Shown: piece after piece, positions 9,590-19,839 of the stretch | How the letters are laid out: the number at the start of each line of letters is the position of its first letter | Position numbering within the stretch: position 1 is the first letter of the stretch | Assembly (NCBI RefSeq): GCF_024139115.2 | Contig: NC_085141.1 | Location: forward strand, 177,704,994 to 177,768,993 | Origin: Armigeres subalbatus | Lineage: Eukaryota; Arthropoda; Insecta; Diptera; Culicidae | DNA: 64,000 nucleotides | Direction of reading: 5' to 3' | Notes under the pieces: generated by a model | Database searches by the model: none | Seen by the model: the letters and a program-made list of their open reading frames with translations, nothing else | Told to the model about the DNA's origin: nothing | Translations under genes and position numbers: made by a program

Positions 9590-11345
9590 GGCGTCGTCGA
9601 TGGAGCTCAGTATTCGAGATCCAGCTGTGAGGTCATCAGGCTCGAGTTATAAAACGTAGACATCGGTTGAAGAAGACTTGCAGTTTCTGCGTGATCTCTG
9701 CTGATACATACCAAGTCTCAATGGCGTATAAAAACTCAGATTTCACATTAGAGTTGAATATTCCAAATTTATTGACTAATCTAGTTAGTTCTCCATACAT
9801 TTCGTAAACCAGCAAAAGCAGCCGTAGCTTTCTTGATCCGTGATCCTTTGTCGATTATTTCCATTTATTTCTTATTTCCACTGTCCGACGCTAACTGGCT
9901 GCCGGCTATCGTAGAGTTGGAGAATGTTGTTCTTGTTGACGTTGATGGTGAGACACGCCGTAGAGGAGTTTTCGGCCAGGTCGTTTAGCTAACTCTGCAT
10001 ATCAGAGCGCTGGTGCGTTAGTAGAGTAATATCATCTTCCAAATCGAAATTATTTAGATGCTCCATAGTAATAAGCTGCCAGAGTATCCCACTGTTTGGT
10101 ACAAGGTCAAACGCACCTACCATGATCTACGATCCTACGATGAGGAACAGTAGCGGAGATAGAAAACATCCTTGCCTCAATCCAGCGACACATCGAATGG
10201 AGTCAGACAAAGCTCCGTTATGCAGGACTCTGCACGTAAAAGCTTCGTACTGCGCTGCGACGTACGGAACTCCCTTGCATCTATCGAAAGCTTTTTCATA
10301 GTCAATGAACCTCAGATATAGGGACTCTTGGAATTCGTTGACATGCTCTAGAATGATATGGAACCTGGGGCGGAATTCTGCAAGCTGCCGTCGGAAAGTC
10401 ATGTCTATTTTCAACTGTATCCAATTTGAGAACAATGCACAGTAAAATAATGCCCCGCTAATTATCGCACACTGTCAGATACCTTTTTTCGGACCTTCAC
10501 TAAGACGCTTTGCATCCAGTCGGCCGGAAAGTCGCGGTATCCCTGATCTTGCAGAATAGTTGATCTTGAAGAAGTTGTTCGAAGTTCTAGAACCATTGTT
10601 TCAGCTGATCAGTTGGGTCAGTGAGTAACTGACATGTCGCTTCTCTCTTCGTTTCTTCTCTAGTGCCGAATTTCTTCGACGGGACTCGTACTTGTCTGCT
10701 CTGGTTCTTGCCCGCTCAACCGCGGCCTTTGCCTTTCTACGCACCTCAATTTTCCGCCAGGTTGCATCTGTCATCCAATCCTTTCGCTGAGTGCACAGTA
10801 GGGTGGTTCAAAAAATTGATTTTGTTCCACAGCGCTTATCTGATTCTTCATCATGTTCTGAGTGTCCTCTGAAAATTTGAGCTCATTTGGGTTAAAACTA
10901 ATTTAACACAAGCCGTTTAGTGTATTAAAATCGATTACTAATTATTGGAACGATTAATTAAGATGCAGTTTTCACAGGGTGAAAGGTCTTGAGTATTCCT
11001 TTTAGCTATATAGGTTTTCTTTCAACCTGCGCTTAATGGGGAAGCGCCATTATCGGTATAATGAAAAATTAAATTTACCCATACTAATTTGCATGCAAAC
11101 ATGAAACGGCTTGCGCTAAATCAGTTTTAATCCAAATGAGCTTAAATTTTCAGAAGACACTCAGCACATGATGAAGAATCAGATGAGCGCTGTGGAGCAA
11201 AATCGATTTTTTGTACCACCCTAGTGCACAGCTCACCCAGGTTGTTGTCGCTTGATTCGATAAAGGCATTCTTAATGGCCGTCCTCTGCGCTCTTCTACG
11301 GTGTCACCTTCCGCAACATCCTCCTACTTTGTATTCTTTCTCTAT
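9590..11345 (-). pseudogene. Decayed non-LTR retrotransposon (same family as 40170-42021), split by 10799-11223
   Basis: Minus-strand RT in fragments. Recognisable are ILEHVNEFQESLYLRFIDYEKAFDR (motif A) at about 10350-10275, QYEAFTCRVLHNGALSDSIR followed by VAGLRQGCFLSPLLFLIV (motif B) at about 10250-10130, and MEHLNNFDLEDDITLL (motif C region, with the aspartate pair) at about 10065-10015. The linker upstream continues on both sides of the inserted palindromic element, at about 10500-10798 and 11224-11345. The same peptides occur in better order at 40190-41520. Frame changes and a missing segment between motifs A and B show it is inactive. RTE-like affinity is inferred. Confidence 0.75.
10799..11223. 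mobile_element. Palindromic 425-bp DNA element with 8-bp target duplication
   Basis: It begins TAGGGTGGTTCAAAAAATTG and its other end reads, in reverse complement, TAGGGTGGTACAAAAAATCG. The arms stay similar for roughly 90 bp (ACAGCGCT, CTGATTCTTCATCATG, GAAAATTT). Perfect 8-bp duplications GTGCACAG flank it at 10791-10798 and 11224-11231. An 8-bp duplication is usual for hAT-type elements and also for P elements. There is no coding capacity. It interrupts the decayed non-LTR element, so it is the younger of the two. Confidence 0.88.
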
Positions 11346-11499
11346 ATTTGTCATGTTCTAGAAATCACCAGAACACACAATGGATTTCCACACCGTTTCC
11401 ATTTCTCTCCTATACCTTCAAATTGAAAATTCTGGCAGTAACTGGAATATCCAATTGGAATTCCATCAATTGATTTCTCCTGGTTTCATACTGGTAACT
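11346..11499. other. Junction sequence
   Basis: Short stretch between the non-LTR remnant and the degenerate repeat. It contains no recognisable feature. Confidence 0.4.
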
Positions 11500-11790
11500 C
11501 GAAGTAACTTCGTAATTTCTTCGATAATTCATTCAGAATTTTCTCCAGGAATTTATTCTTAGAATCCTTCAAAATTTCTTTCCACTTCAGGAATTCCCTC
11601 CAGAGATAATTTAGAATCTAACCCCTTTGTTTTTTGTCATTCCTCCTGGGATTCCTTCGGAAAATCCTCTGGGAGAGCCTTCGTAGATTCTTCGAAAAAC
11701 TCTTTCGGAACTTTCTTTTTCTATTAGTAAAACCATATGAAATTCCTGCTGGAGTTATCCCGGATATTTTGTTGGAGATTTTTTTCCGGA
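11500..11790. repeat. Degenerate 15-bp repeat, TTCCTCC orientation
   Basis: Same theme and orientation as 700-1440 (ttctccaggaattt, attcctcctgggattcc, tccttcgg). It is the left arm of a second large imperfect fold-back, whose right arm runs from 11800 to 13120. Confidence 0.6.
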
Positions 11791-11799
11791 ATTTTTTTA

Positions 11800-12375
11800 A
11801 AGAATGAAATAGGTAATCCTAAAGGAATTTTCGTTTAGGTTTCTAACGGAAGGAATTTCCAGATGAAATTTTCGAAGGAGCTCTTTTAAATAATTTCCAA
11901 AGGATTCCTTAAAGAATTTTTGAAGAAATTCCAAAGTGAAATTTCAAAGGAATTCCAAGAATTTCTTACTAGAGTTTCGGAAGGGATTTTCTGAGCAATT
12001 ACTGGAAGCATTTGTTTGAGAGTATCCTTCAATAATTGTTGATGCAATTTCTTTAAAAAAATTGGAGGAGTTCCAAATTCAATTTCTGCAGAAAATCTTA
12101 AGGCAATTTACAATGGAATTCATAAAGAAACTTTTAAATAAATTTTGCTTAAAGAATTTCGGAAGATTTTCCTGAAACAATTTTCGTAGACATTCTTAAA
12201 GGAATTTCTGAAGGGTTTTCCGTAGGAATCCCATGATGGATCTGATGGATCCCATTAAAGTATTCCTAAGGAATTTCTAAATGAATTTCTGAAGAAATTC
12301 TTAGAAAAATTTGTAAAGGAATTCTTGAAGGAATTCCTATAAGAAATTCCGAAGGATTTTCTGAAGGAATTTCGA
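11800..12375. repeat. Degenerate 15-bp repeat, reverse orientation
   Basis: Runs of ggaatttctgaag, aaggaattcc and aagaaattcc, opposite in orientation to 11500-11790. The array is interrupted by two SINEs at 12388-12862 and resumes at 12890-13120. Confidence 0.65.
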
Positions 12376-12387
12376 GGATATATAAGT

Positions 12388-12628
12388 GGGCTTCGTGGCC
12401 GTGCGGTTAGCGACGTCAATCGTCTAGACGCATGGGCTATGGAGCGTGGGTTCGATTCCCGCCCCTGTAAGGAGGAAACTTTTCGTGATCGAAAAATTCT
12501 CCACTGGTCCACTGGGTGTTATTTGTGCTGTCCGTTGTCTAGGTGTTAAGTGTTCAGTCTGTACGACCTATCTATGGTCGAAGACGGTGTCCCTGTCTTT
12601 TAAAAAGGTAATTAAAAAAAATAAATGA
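12388..12628 (+). mobile_element. tRNA-headed SINE, plus strand
   Basis: The tRNA-like head starts at GGGCTTCGTGGCC. Box A region is GTGGCCGTGCGGTTAGCGAC and box B is GGGTTCGATTCCCGCCC at about 12450. A body follows (gaggaaacttttcgtgatcg, then gtgtccctgtctttt) and an A-rich end. A second copy in the opposite orientation lies only about 15 bp away at 12640-12862, and the head recurs at 28159-28362 and around 49235-49901. Confidence 0.82.
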
Positions 12629-12639
12629 AATTGTGATTC

Positions 12640-12862
12640 CGATTTTTTTTAAGACAGGAACACCGTCTTCGACCAGAAGTCTTACAGACTGAATACTAAA
12701 CACCTAGGATGAGACAACGGACAGGACACATAACACCCAGTGGAACAGTGGATATTTTTTCGATCACGAAAAGTTTCCTCATTACCGGGGCGGGAATCGA
12801 ACCCACACTTCCTAGCACATGGGTTTAGACGATGGACGTCGCAAATCGCACAGCCACTCTTC
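12640..12862 (-). mobile_element. tRNA-headed SINE, minus strand, tail to tail with its neighbour
   Basis: Reverse-complement copy of the family at 12388-12628: aagacaggaacaccgtcttc, cgatcacgaaaagtttcctc and box B in reverse, GGGCGGGAATCGAACCC. The two copies face each other tail to tail, so a transcript across both would form a hairpin of more than 200 bp with mismatches. The head is more diverged than in the plus-strand copy. Confidence 0.8.
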
Positions 12863-12889
12863 TGAAGGAAAGGAGGAAACTTTTGTCCA

Positions 12890-13120
12890 AAAAAGAAAAG
12901 GAATTCTTGCTGAAAAAAAATCCGAGGGAATAGAATTTCCGATAGTATTCGAAGGAATACCTGAAATAATTTTTAGAAAGAGTTTCTATAGGAATTTCTG
13001 AAATTACTCTTAATTTTTTGAAAAAATCTTGGTGGTATTTCCTGAAGAATTACTTACGAAAAAGGGCAGAAGTTAATTCACCAGGAATTCTTGAGAACAT
13101 CCGAAGAATTCAGTAATTCA
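12890..13120. repeat. Degenerate 15-bp repeat, continuation
   Basis: Continues the array of 11800-12375 after the SINE pair (aaggaattcttgctg, gaaggaatacctg, aggaatttctg), fading by about 13120. Confidence 0.5.
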
Positions 13121-13264
13121 GTCACTAGTAAACCCCGGTTTTGACTCTGAAATTGCTTGCTAGAAAATTGCAATTACAGTCTATACATTATCACACAGGA
13201 ATTGCAAGTTTTTGGAAAAACATTCTAATAAAATCCTATTGACCTTTTCAATTATAGATATTTT

Positions 13265-13438
13265 CAATTATAGATAAAACAATTTGGAGAACCTAGATCA
13301 TCTGCATTGAACTAATTTGAGCTGCATATAACACGTAAGGGCTCTGAGGGCTTCTATGGACATGCTGGGTTGATTTCGGTTTGATACGAACTGCGGTTGA
13401 TCTGGTAGACCAATTGATCTGTACTCCAGAACATCTGC
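13265..13438 (+). repeat. 153-bp satellite family, partial array left of the BEL element
   Basis: Contains caatttggagaacctag, gagctgcatataacac, tggacatgctgggttg and ggtctgtactccagaaca in the same order as 26233-26445, where successive units are 152 bp apart. The array is cut at 13438 by the BEL insertion and resumes at 20364. The unit is homologous to the arrays at 24709-25695 (same orientation) and 21380-22356 (opposite). Confidence 0.7.
13434..13438. repeat. BEL target-site duplication, left
   Basis: TCTGC immediately before LTR position 13439; the same five bases follow the other LTR at 20364-20368. A 5-bp duplication is the usual length for BEL/Pao integrases. Confidence 0.9.
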
Positions 13439-13961
13439 TGTTGCAGTAAGAAAACCCATGCACTGAAGTTTGATAGCAGAGTATATAATTCGGGATGCTT
13501 CAAAGCTATAAACGGTTAATCTAATTAGGATTGACTTAAACAAGATAAATGAATGCGACTTACAATTTAGTGCTTCTTACGCTCGTATAGGGTTAAGTTC
13601 TTAGCAACAATCTGCAGACATGAACTATCTCGTCTAAGGTAGCTGATTGGAAAATAGGTTTTGAGTAATTAATCAATCCAATTTGAGTTTGTTCTCATCA
13701 CTTACATATTTATGGTTTAAGTTGAAAGTTGGAAATAGCAAGCAAGAATATATAATCGATTAAGTTGATATTCACTGTATAGAATCACATCTAGCTCAGA
13801 AAACAATGATATGCGAAATTTCTCCTCTAACGACAACGCTCTACCATGCATGACAGTGGAACAATCGGTCACTCGGTGACGGCGGCAATGACGTTCTTTG
13901 TCCACTGTGGTCACTTCTCGTTCACCCTTTCAGTGCTGGTGCGAATAGACTTGCGGCAACA
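13439..13961 (-). repeat. 3' LTR of the BEL element
   Basis: 523 bp beginning TGTTGCAGTAAG and ending TTGCGGCAACA on the plus strand (TG...CA ends). It matches 19840-20363 apart from a 1-base difference in a G-run. The integrase frame reads about 13 codons into it and stops at 13922. A purine-rich stretch GGTGGAGGA lies just inside the element at its edge and could be the plus-strand primer. Confidence 0.95.
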
Positions 13962-14680
13962 TCCTCCACCGGGTGCATCTTCTCATTTGTTAAGACTGCA
14001 CTTTCCTTTTCAACATCTAGCAAGGCTAGCTTAGTCACCGGTCTCCGCAATGTTCCGTTCGCGGTCCGCAGGATGGCTTGCCGAACTTGACCGTCCAGTC
14101 CCCGAATGGCATGCTCCACACGTCCTCTGATCCACTCACTCCGTTTGCCTTCGTTTACGATGAGAACGAGATCTCCTTCTACAATTGTCCTGGCTGCATT
14201 TGAGAACCACTTTGGTTGCCGTCGAATGACAGGTAGATATTCACGCAGCCATCGTCGCCAGAAAGTATCCAAATGGTCTTGAATGGAAGCGAATGTACGC
14301 TGAAGATTTACAGATTGAGCAGCTACGTCACGTCCCGGTACTTTTATTCCACTCGAACTCCCGAGTAGAAAGTGGTTGGGAGTTAATGCCTCCGATTCCT
14401 CTGAGTATAAAGGTAGGTACGTCAACGGCCTAGTATTTACTACACTCTCAGCCTCAACTATCAGTGTACTCAAACCCTCATCGTCGAGCTTCCCATCCCC
14501 ATAGGCCTCGCCTAAAGCAGATTTTACAGATTGCACCATCCTTTCCCAGGCGCCTCCCATGTGTGGGGCCCCCGGGGGAATGAACAGCCATTTCGTTTTT
14601 TTCGCTTGTAAAAGTTGATGACAACCCGCTCTCGATCTGTTCCCGTAATAGTCGTTCAGCACCTTGGAAATTCGTGCCAT
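13922..14680 (-). pseudogene. BEL integrase, core C-terminal half and C-terminal domain
   Basis: Third piece of the integrase. It carries GAPHMGGAWERMVQSVKSAL, where the E of GAWER is the expected third catalytic acid, then the typical VEAESVVNTRPLT and TPNHFLLGSS blocks. The C-terminal DNA-binding region follows with LVLIVNEGKRSEWIRGRV and VTKLALLDVE. It is in a different frame from 14478-14792; the change lies near 14610. The last codons run into the 3' LTR. Function in an intact element is joining cDNA to the chromosome in the nucleus. Confidence 0.85.
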
Positions 14681-14792
14681 TGTCGCTGTAGAGCTCTACT
14701 GGTGTTCCTCGCCGACCTATGAACCTTCGTACAGCTGAAACACAGGACGACGTTGTTAAACTGTTGACTACTTCCAGATGAACAGCACGCAC
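14478..14792 (-). pseudogene. BEL integrase, central core piece
   Basis: Encodes RAVHLEVVNSLTTSSCV and VELYSDNGTNFQGAERLL, where the D in SDNGTNF is the second catalytic acid of the DDE core. The segment with the first acid (IDYFGPVLVKQGR, about 14870-14835) lies just upstream in a different frame for about 60 bases before the frame returns. After SSTFTSEK the frame is lost near 14610 and continues in 13922-14680. Confidence 0.8.
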
Positions 14793-14828
14793 GGTAAGAC
14801 GCGTAAAGAGTGCTATCCACCTGTTGAT

Positions 14829-15569
14829 CTACCTTGCTTCACTAAAACCGGACCGAAGTAGTCTATATAGGCAATACGCGGCAAGTCGGGCCGCCGGTAG
14901 GGGAGCCATCGGTGGAGTTGACGGTTGGGCCTTTCGAAATTTACAGATCAAACATTGACGCCCGCATTTTCTCACAGTCGTTCGTAGTCGTGGTATTTCG
15001 AAATGTTGGCGGATTTCATTCACTACGGTTTCCGGGTTCGCGTGCTTGTACGCTCTGTGGTACTTATCTACCAACAGTGTGGTTACAATACTATCCTTTG
15101 GCAGAATTACGGGGTTCCGTTGGTTGTACGAGGCCTGTTTAGCTAATCCAATGCGCCCATTTTGTCTCATAACTCCTCTCTCGTCTAATGTCGGTACGAG
15201 ATGGTGTAATTTACTGGTCTTCGGTATGTGTTCTACTTTGCTCTCCTCCGATGAACTTCTTCTTGTAAGAATAGTCATTTCTTCAGGGAACGACATCCAC
15301 TGTACCTGCTTCATGATAGCGGCTTCTGCGACATCGAGTTCCTGTTGCTGCAATACGCCCACTACTTTATTAGGCTTGGACTTCAGGTTGTTCATGAATC
15401 GTAAGGCATAAGCTACGGTGCGATGAAGCTTTTCGAATCGTGAGAATCGGTCGAACTGAATTATAGGTTCGATCACATGATGATACATTACAGAAGCACG
15501 CAACTCCCCTCTCTCCTTTTCAATTGTAGAGGGTGTAATTGGCCAGTATTCTCTGGTCCTCCAAACCAT
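14829..15569 (-). pseudogene. BEL RNase H end and integrase zinc-binding N-terminus
   Basis: Encodes the linker after RNase H (REYWPITPSTIEKERGELR) and then the integrase N-terminal domain: KYHRAYKHANPETV supplies the two histidines and CGRQCLICK the two cysteines of an HHCC zinc site. The frame overlaps 15488-15937, from which it takes over at about 15540. It goes out of frame near 14890, before the catalytic core. Confidence 0.85.
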
Positions 15570-16050
15570 TTACTGTCGTGGCTGAAATAGGGGCCTGTAC
15601 CCCACTTGGTTCCTTCATCTGCCGGATTTAATGTCGACGGGACGTATTTCCACTCATCTACGGATGTAGACTCCAAAACTTCAACTACTCGATGGCCAAC
15701 GAAAGGGCGATAGTTCCTGGGGTCGGATCGGATCCATGAAAGAGCTGTTGTGCTGTCGGTCCACAAATATCGCTTCGTTATGTTAAGAGAGTGATTATCT
15801 TGAACGAATTTCAACATCCTCGCGCCGAGCACGCATCCCTGTAGCTCCAGCCTCGGAATGGACATGGGCTTCAATGGAGCCACTTTCGACTTCGCAGCAA
15901 CCAATGAGCATCGTCCATACCCTTCGATGCCCATCACACGAAAGTAGATGACGCAGCAGTATGCGACTGGACTAGCATCAACAAAAACATGGATTTGAGC
16001 GTTCTTGTATGTTAGATACGTAGCAGATACAAAATAGCATCGCGGAATTC
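15488..16050 (-). pseudogene. BEL RNase H domain
   Basis: The sequence AQIHVFVDASPVAYCC (about 15995-15950) carries the first RNase H aspartate, and RYLWTDSTTALSWIRS (about 15770-15725) a later catalytic aspartate. SIPRLELQGCVLGARM between them carries the glutamate. This frame differs from the Gag-RT frame; the change lies near 16050, between KMIQFRHYS and IPRCYFVSATYLTYK. In an active element this domain removes RNA from the RNA:DNA hybrid during reverse transcription. Confidence 0.82.
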
Positions 16051-19000
16051 GAATAGTGTCTGAACTGAATCATTTTAACCCAATCGCGCCATCGCTTGAA
16101 TTCTAGATCTGCTATTTGACCATCCCAATCGATTCCGGTCCGCCATAGCTCTTGTATTAATACCTTCCCATGAATAAGAAACGTGGCCAACAGTCCTAAT
16201 GGGTCAAACAATGACATCACACAGCGTAGCACCTGGCGCTTCGTTGGTCGGATAGAGGTTCCTATTAGGGTAGCAACCTCGTCACTCATTCGGGTCGAAA
16301 ATAGTAGCTCGTCGGATTTAGGTGTCCATAACATGCCGAGAACTCGCTCTGCATGATCCTTATCGGCCAGATTGATGTTCCTAGCTTCTACAATAGACTG
16401 TTCTCCTAAAAACTTCAGTACCGCATCGCTGTTGGCATTCCAGTTCCGAAGATTGAATCCACCGTTACGATGGACTAACCGTACCTCTCCCGCGATCTTT
16501 TTTGCTTCTTCGGAATCCCCAAAACTATCCAAATAGTCATCGACATAGTGGTTGTCGATTATACGCTGAGTTGCCAGAGGATATTGCAATGAATATTCTT
16601 TAGCATTTAAGTTCTTTATGAACTGTGCGGAAGCAGGTGAGCAGGTTGCTCCAAATGTGGCCACATCCATGACGTATACCGTAGGAGCTTGGCCAGTGTC
16701 GAACCGAAACAGGAATCGCTGAGACTGTTTGTCATCTGGATTTATTAGTATTTGGTGGAACATCTCTTGAATGTCGGCGCTTACTGCTACGCCAAACTGT
16801 CGGAAGCGGAATAGTACAGAAGGCAACAATGTTAGTTGGTCAGGTCCCTTCATGAGATGGCTGTTCAAAGAAACACCATCCGTCTTCGCTGCTGCGTCCC
16901 AGATGATTCGCACTTTATCTGGTTTCTTCGGATTTGTAACTGCCCCTAGTGGAAGATACCATACCCTCCTTGGATCTGCAGTGGCCATCTCATCTTTTGT
17001 TAACGCGTGGGCGTAGCCCTTTTTTATGTACTCCTTAATCTTCTGATGAATTGTCAGTTTCAGGCTCGGCTGCTTGTCCATTCTCCGCTCTAAGCACTTC
17101 ATTCTACTGACAGCCATTGGATAGCTATCAGGCAGCTCAACGTGATCGGTGCGCCACAGTAACCCTGTCTCGTATCTTTCACCCACTCGTTTGGTCGTAC
17201 TCTGAAGAAGTCCTTCCGCTCGGTTGTCATCGGCAGATTTAATGGGTTTTGACAGTCCAACTTCTTCGATCGTGAAGAATTGTTTCACAGTTTCATGAAG
17301 TTCCTCGTTGATGCTACAGCCGCAGATGTGAAAATTATAAGCGTCCATGTGACTTTGCTTCTCGTTTCCGTAGACGCACCATCCAAGCCTAGTTTTGGTG
17401 GCCACCGGTCCGAATCCATTTCCTTCTCTTATTTTGAGAGGTACTGCCAACTGTAGGTTATCCACGCCTATCAAAATTCTTGGAGTAGCATTGTGATAGC
17501 TAGGCAGTGGGAGATTTTTCAAATAATTGAAACGTTTCACGACGTCTTCGAAGTGGAAGCTTTGGGTCGGCAGATTTAGTGATGCTACTGTTTGGGCACC
17601 CACTAGTTTATATTTTTGTTGCTTATTTGCTCCAGAAATAGTAACTGACACGATCTGCGAATTCTTCTCGGTTCTACTAGCGTTAGCGGTCCAGCGTAGA
17701 CAAAGTGGTGATGGACTTCCACTTATTCCCAGATTGTGCATTAGGCTTTCTTCTACCAGAGTCACGGAAGATCCTTCGTCGAAAAATGCAAATGTGTTTA
17801 CAACTCCGTTCTCTCCGTGCAGCGTTACTGGTATGATTCTGAAAAGAATACTCGATGTTCCTTGACTATGCGTATGATTCTCCGCTACTTGTTCTGTCCC
17901 TGAGGAGGACGATCTTTGGTTCGAATGGAGTAGAGGATGATGTCGGTACTGGCAGTCGTTGACTCCGCAGCGTGTATTAACTCTGCAAGAGCGACGTCCG
18001 TGTCTGAATAGACAATTCTGGCAAACTCCTAATGAACGGATCCGTCGCCATCGATTGTCCACATTAAGCGATTTGAACTCCTGACACTCACGTATTCGAT
18101 GACCTATTTTACTGCAGTTTACACATTCAACCTTGACGATTGGCTTGGTGGCAAACGTTTCGTCGCCACACACATGTGAGTTGAGAAATCCTTTTTGCTT
18201 CATCCTATCGCGTGTAGGCTCCTTCCCGACGATGCGTTTTACATCTGATTCGAAAGAAAGTACACTCGTTGCATCTTCCACCACCTGCTGCATATAATCA
18301 CAAAACGTCCGCAAATCGACCTGACCTACGCCTCTTTTGTAACCAGCCCACATCATCTTTTGGTCCGATGGCAATTTGGCGACCAATTCATGGAGAAGCG
18401 TGGGATTTGATAGGTGGCTGATTTCGTTTGCTGCTACAATATGGTCACATAATGCTTGAATTGCGGTCCCGTAGTCGACGAGTCCCTCTAGTCGATCGGC
18501 TCTAGGTGCAGGAATTGATCGCACCTTCTGAAGAAGACTATTGATGAGGAGCTCCGGCCGTCCGTAGCGCATTTGCAGAGCATCTATTACTTGAGGCACT
18601 GTGGCGGGAATAACAAGACGACTTCTCACACTTTCAAGCGCACTTCCTTTAAGGCATCGTTGGAGTCTAATCATATTCTCCCCATTCGTGTATCCGCAAG
18701 CTGCTGTAGTGTAGTTGAAACTGGAGATGAATATAGGCCATTCTGCTGGATCTCCGCTGAATATGGGAAGGTCTCTGGCCAAAGACTGACGTGCTACAAC
18801 CTGCTGAGCGGTGGGACCTAGCTGAGGGTCAACGTGGACGGCTCGATGGGGATTTATGGGGGGAAGCTCTTGACGAATGGAATTATTTCGAGGCATACCG
18901 GGGTTAAATTGTGGGTATGCGCCTACATTCAGTGATTCAAAGTTAGAGGGTGGATTTCTGATAGTGTTCGCGGGAGTGCTGTTTTTATTCTGAGTGTAAA

Positions 19001-19823
19001 AAATAGCCGGACGCTTACCTGCTTGAATTGATTGATTCGGGTACAACTTAGGTATGGTACCTGTACCTCGATTCGGCTCGCCCTTCTGCTGTGTCGGTTG
19101 GTTAGCCGACGATGGTACTAGCGTTTGTGACTTTGGCGGATGACTGATATGGAGGCCTTCATCCATTCGCTTCATACAATTTTCCAGCTGCGCGCGTAGT
19201 TCGGCGACTTCTTTACGAGTCTCTGTCTGCTGTGCCAATGTCTGGAAGTTCTTAGTGGTTTTCGGAGCTTGTTTCGATAAATCGGGCAGTTGCATGATGA
19301 GAGGTTGTTCACCGTGATTCGATCGTGAGGCAGCTGGTTGGGAAATGCCTCCAACTGCGCCTTCTTCCGCATCGCCACCGGTTTGGGCCACCCAATGTTC
19401 TAGCCTTTCTACATGTTCCTGCTGATTTACCTGGTTTGACTGCTGCACATCCTCGTCTCTCGAAGCGGCCTTGTTGAGCAATTCCTGTTGTTGATCCAGA
19501 AACTTTATCTGCATCATCAAGTTAGCACGTTTCAATTCTATTTCCTGCTGCTGCTTCAGGCGTTCTAGCTCCCGGGCAAGAGATGAGCCGGTTTTGCTCG
19601 AGGATCCACTTTTGCCAGATAAACTGGGAGCCACCGCACACTTGGCGCACTCCCAAGGCCGCTCGCTCACCGATGCATCGACTCCGGCGCATGCAAAGTG
19701 ACACCATGCGTCACAACCGTCGCATTGAACAAAGTTACCGGTTGCATCATGCCTATTACATGCCATACAGCAAACCTCGTCGCCCAGCAGGGACGGCATC
19801 TCCTTGGAATTAGGCATACTCAT
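15978..19823 (-). CDS. BEL/Pao Gag-protease-reverse transcriptase polyprotein (frame lost after RT)
   Basis: A 1,281-residue frame starting at the ATG at 19823 (MSMPNSKEM), the first start outside the LTR. An upstream in-frame ATG at 19904 lies inside the LTR. Domains: PHD-like zinc finger at residues about 18-64 (CMACNRHDATGNFVQC, then CDGCDAWCHF and WECAKC); glutamine-rich coiled coil about 80-125; Gag core about 350-500 (LPIFSGDPAEWPIFISSF); zinc knuckle CVNCSKIGHRIREC near 565 and further Cys/His pairs; aspartic protease FDEGSSVTLVEE near 678; RT about 930-1120 with SADIQEMFHQI and NHYVDDYLDSF. Gag packages RNA in the cytoplasm and RT copies it. The frame ends shortly after the RT/RNase H junction owing to a shift near 16050. 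Confidence 0.92.
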   Translation of the reverse strand: MSMPNSKEMPSLLGDEVCCMACNRHDATGNFVQCDGCDAWCHFACAGVDASVSERPWECAKCAVAPSLSGKSGSSSKTGSSLARELERLKQQQEIELKRANLMMQIKFLDQQQELLNKAASRDEDVQQSNQVNQQEHVERLEHWVAQTGGDAEEGAVGGISQPAASRSNHGEQPLIMQLPDLSKQAPKTTKNFQTLAQQTETRKEVAELRAQLENCMKRMDEGLHISHPPKSQTLVPSSANQPTQQKGEPNRGTGTIPKLYPNQSIQAGKRPAIFYTQNKNSTPANTIRNPPSNFESLNVGAYPQFNPGMPRNNSIRQELPPINPHRAVHVDPQLGPTAQQVVARQSLARDLPIFSGDPAEWPIFISSFNYTTAACGYTNGENMIRLQRCLKGSALESVRSRLVIPATVPQVIDALQMRYGRPELLINSLLQKVRSIPAPRADRLEGLVDYGTAIQALCDHIVAANEISHLSNPTLLHELVAKLPSDQKMMWAGYKRGVGQVDLRTFCDYMQQVVEDATSVLSFESDVKRIVGKEPTRDRMKQKGFLNSHVCGDETFATKPIVKVECVNCSKIGHRIRECQEFKSLNVDNRWRRIRSLGVCQNCLFRHGRRSCRVNTRCGVNDCQYRHHPLLHSNQRSSSSGTEQVAENHTHSQGTSSILFRIIPVTLHGENGVVNTFAFFDEGSSVTLVEESLMHNLGISGSPSPLCLRWTANASRTEKNSQIVSVTISGANKQQKYKLVGAQTVASLNLPTQSFHFEDVVKRFNYLKNLPLPSYHNATPRILIGVDNLQLAVPLKIREGNGFGPVATKTRLGWCVYGNEKQSHMDAYNFHICGCSINEELHETVKQFFTIEEVGLSKPIKSADDNRAEGLLQSTTKRVGERYETGLLWRTDHVELPDSYPMAVSRMKCLERRMDKQPSLKLTIHQKIKEYIKKGYAHALTKDEMATADPRRVWYLPLGAVTNPKKPDKVRIIWDAAAKTDGVSLNSHLMKGPDQLTLLPSVLFRFRQFGVAVSADIQEMFHQILINPDDKQSQRFLFRFDTGQAPTVYVMDVATFGATCSPASAQFIKNLNAKEYSLQYPLATQRIIDNHYVDDYLDSFGDSEEAKKIAGEVRLVHRNGGFNLRNWNANSDAVLKFLGEQSIVEARNINLADKDHAERVLGMLWTPKSDELLFSTRMSDEVATLIGTSIRPTKRQVLRCVMSLFDPLGLLATFLIHGKVLIQELWRTGIDWDGQIADLEFKRWRDWVKMIQFRHYSNSAMLFCICYVSNIQERSNPCFC

Positions 19824-19839
19824 AAATTCTTTGAAGAAT

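Noticed and set aside
12388..12470. Possible tRNA gene
   Set aside because: The box B is perfect but the sequence continues into a SINE body and recurs at three other places.
13717..13914. 65-residue open frame repeated at 20119-20316
   Set aside because: Both copies lie within the BEL LTRs; duplication is explained by the LTR pair.
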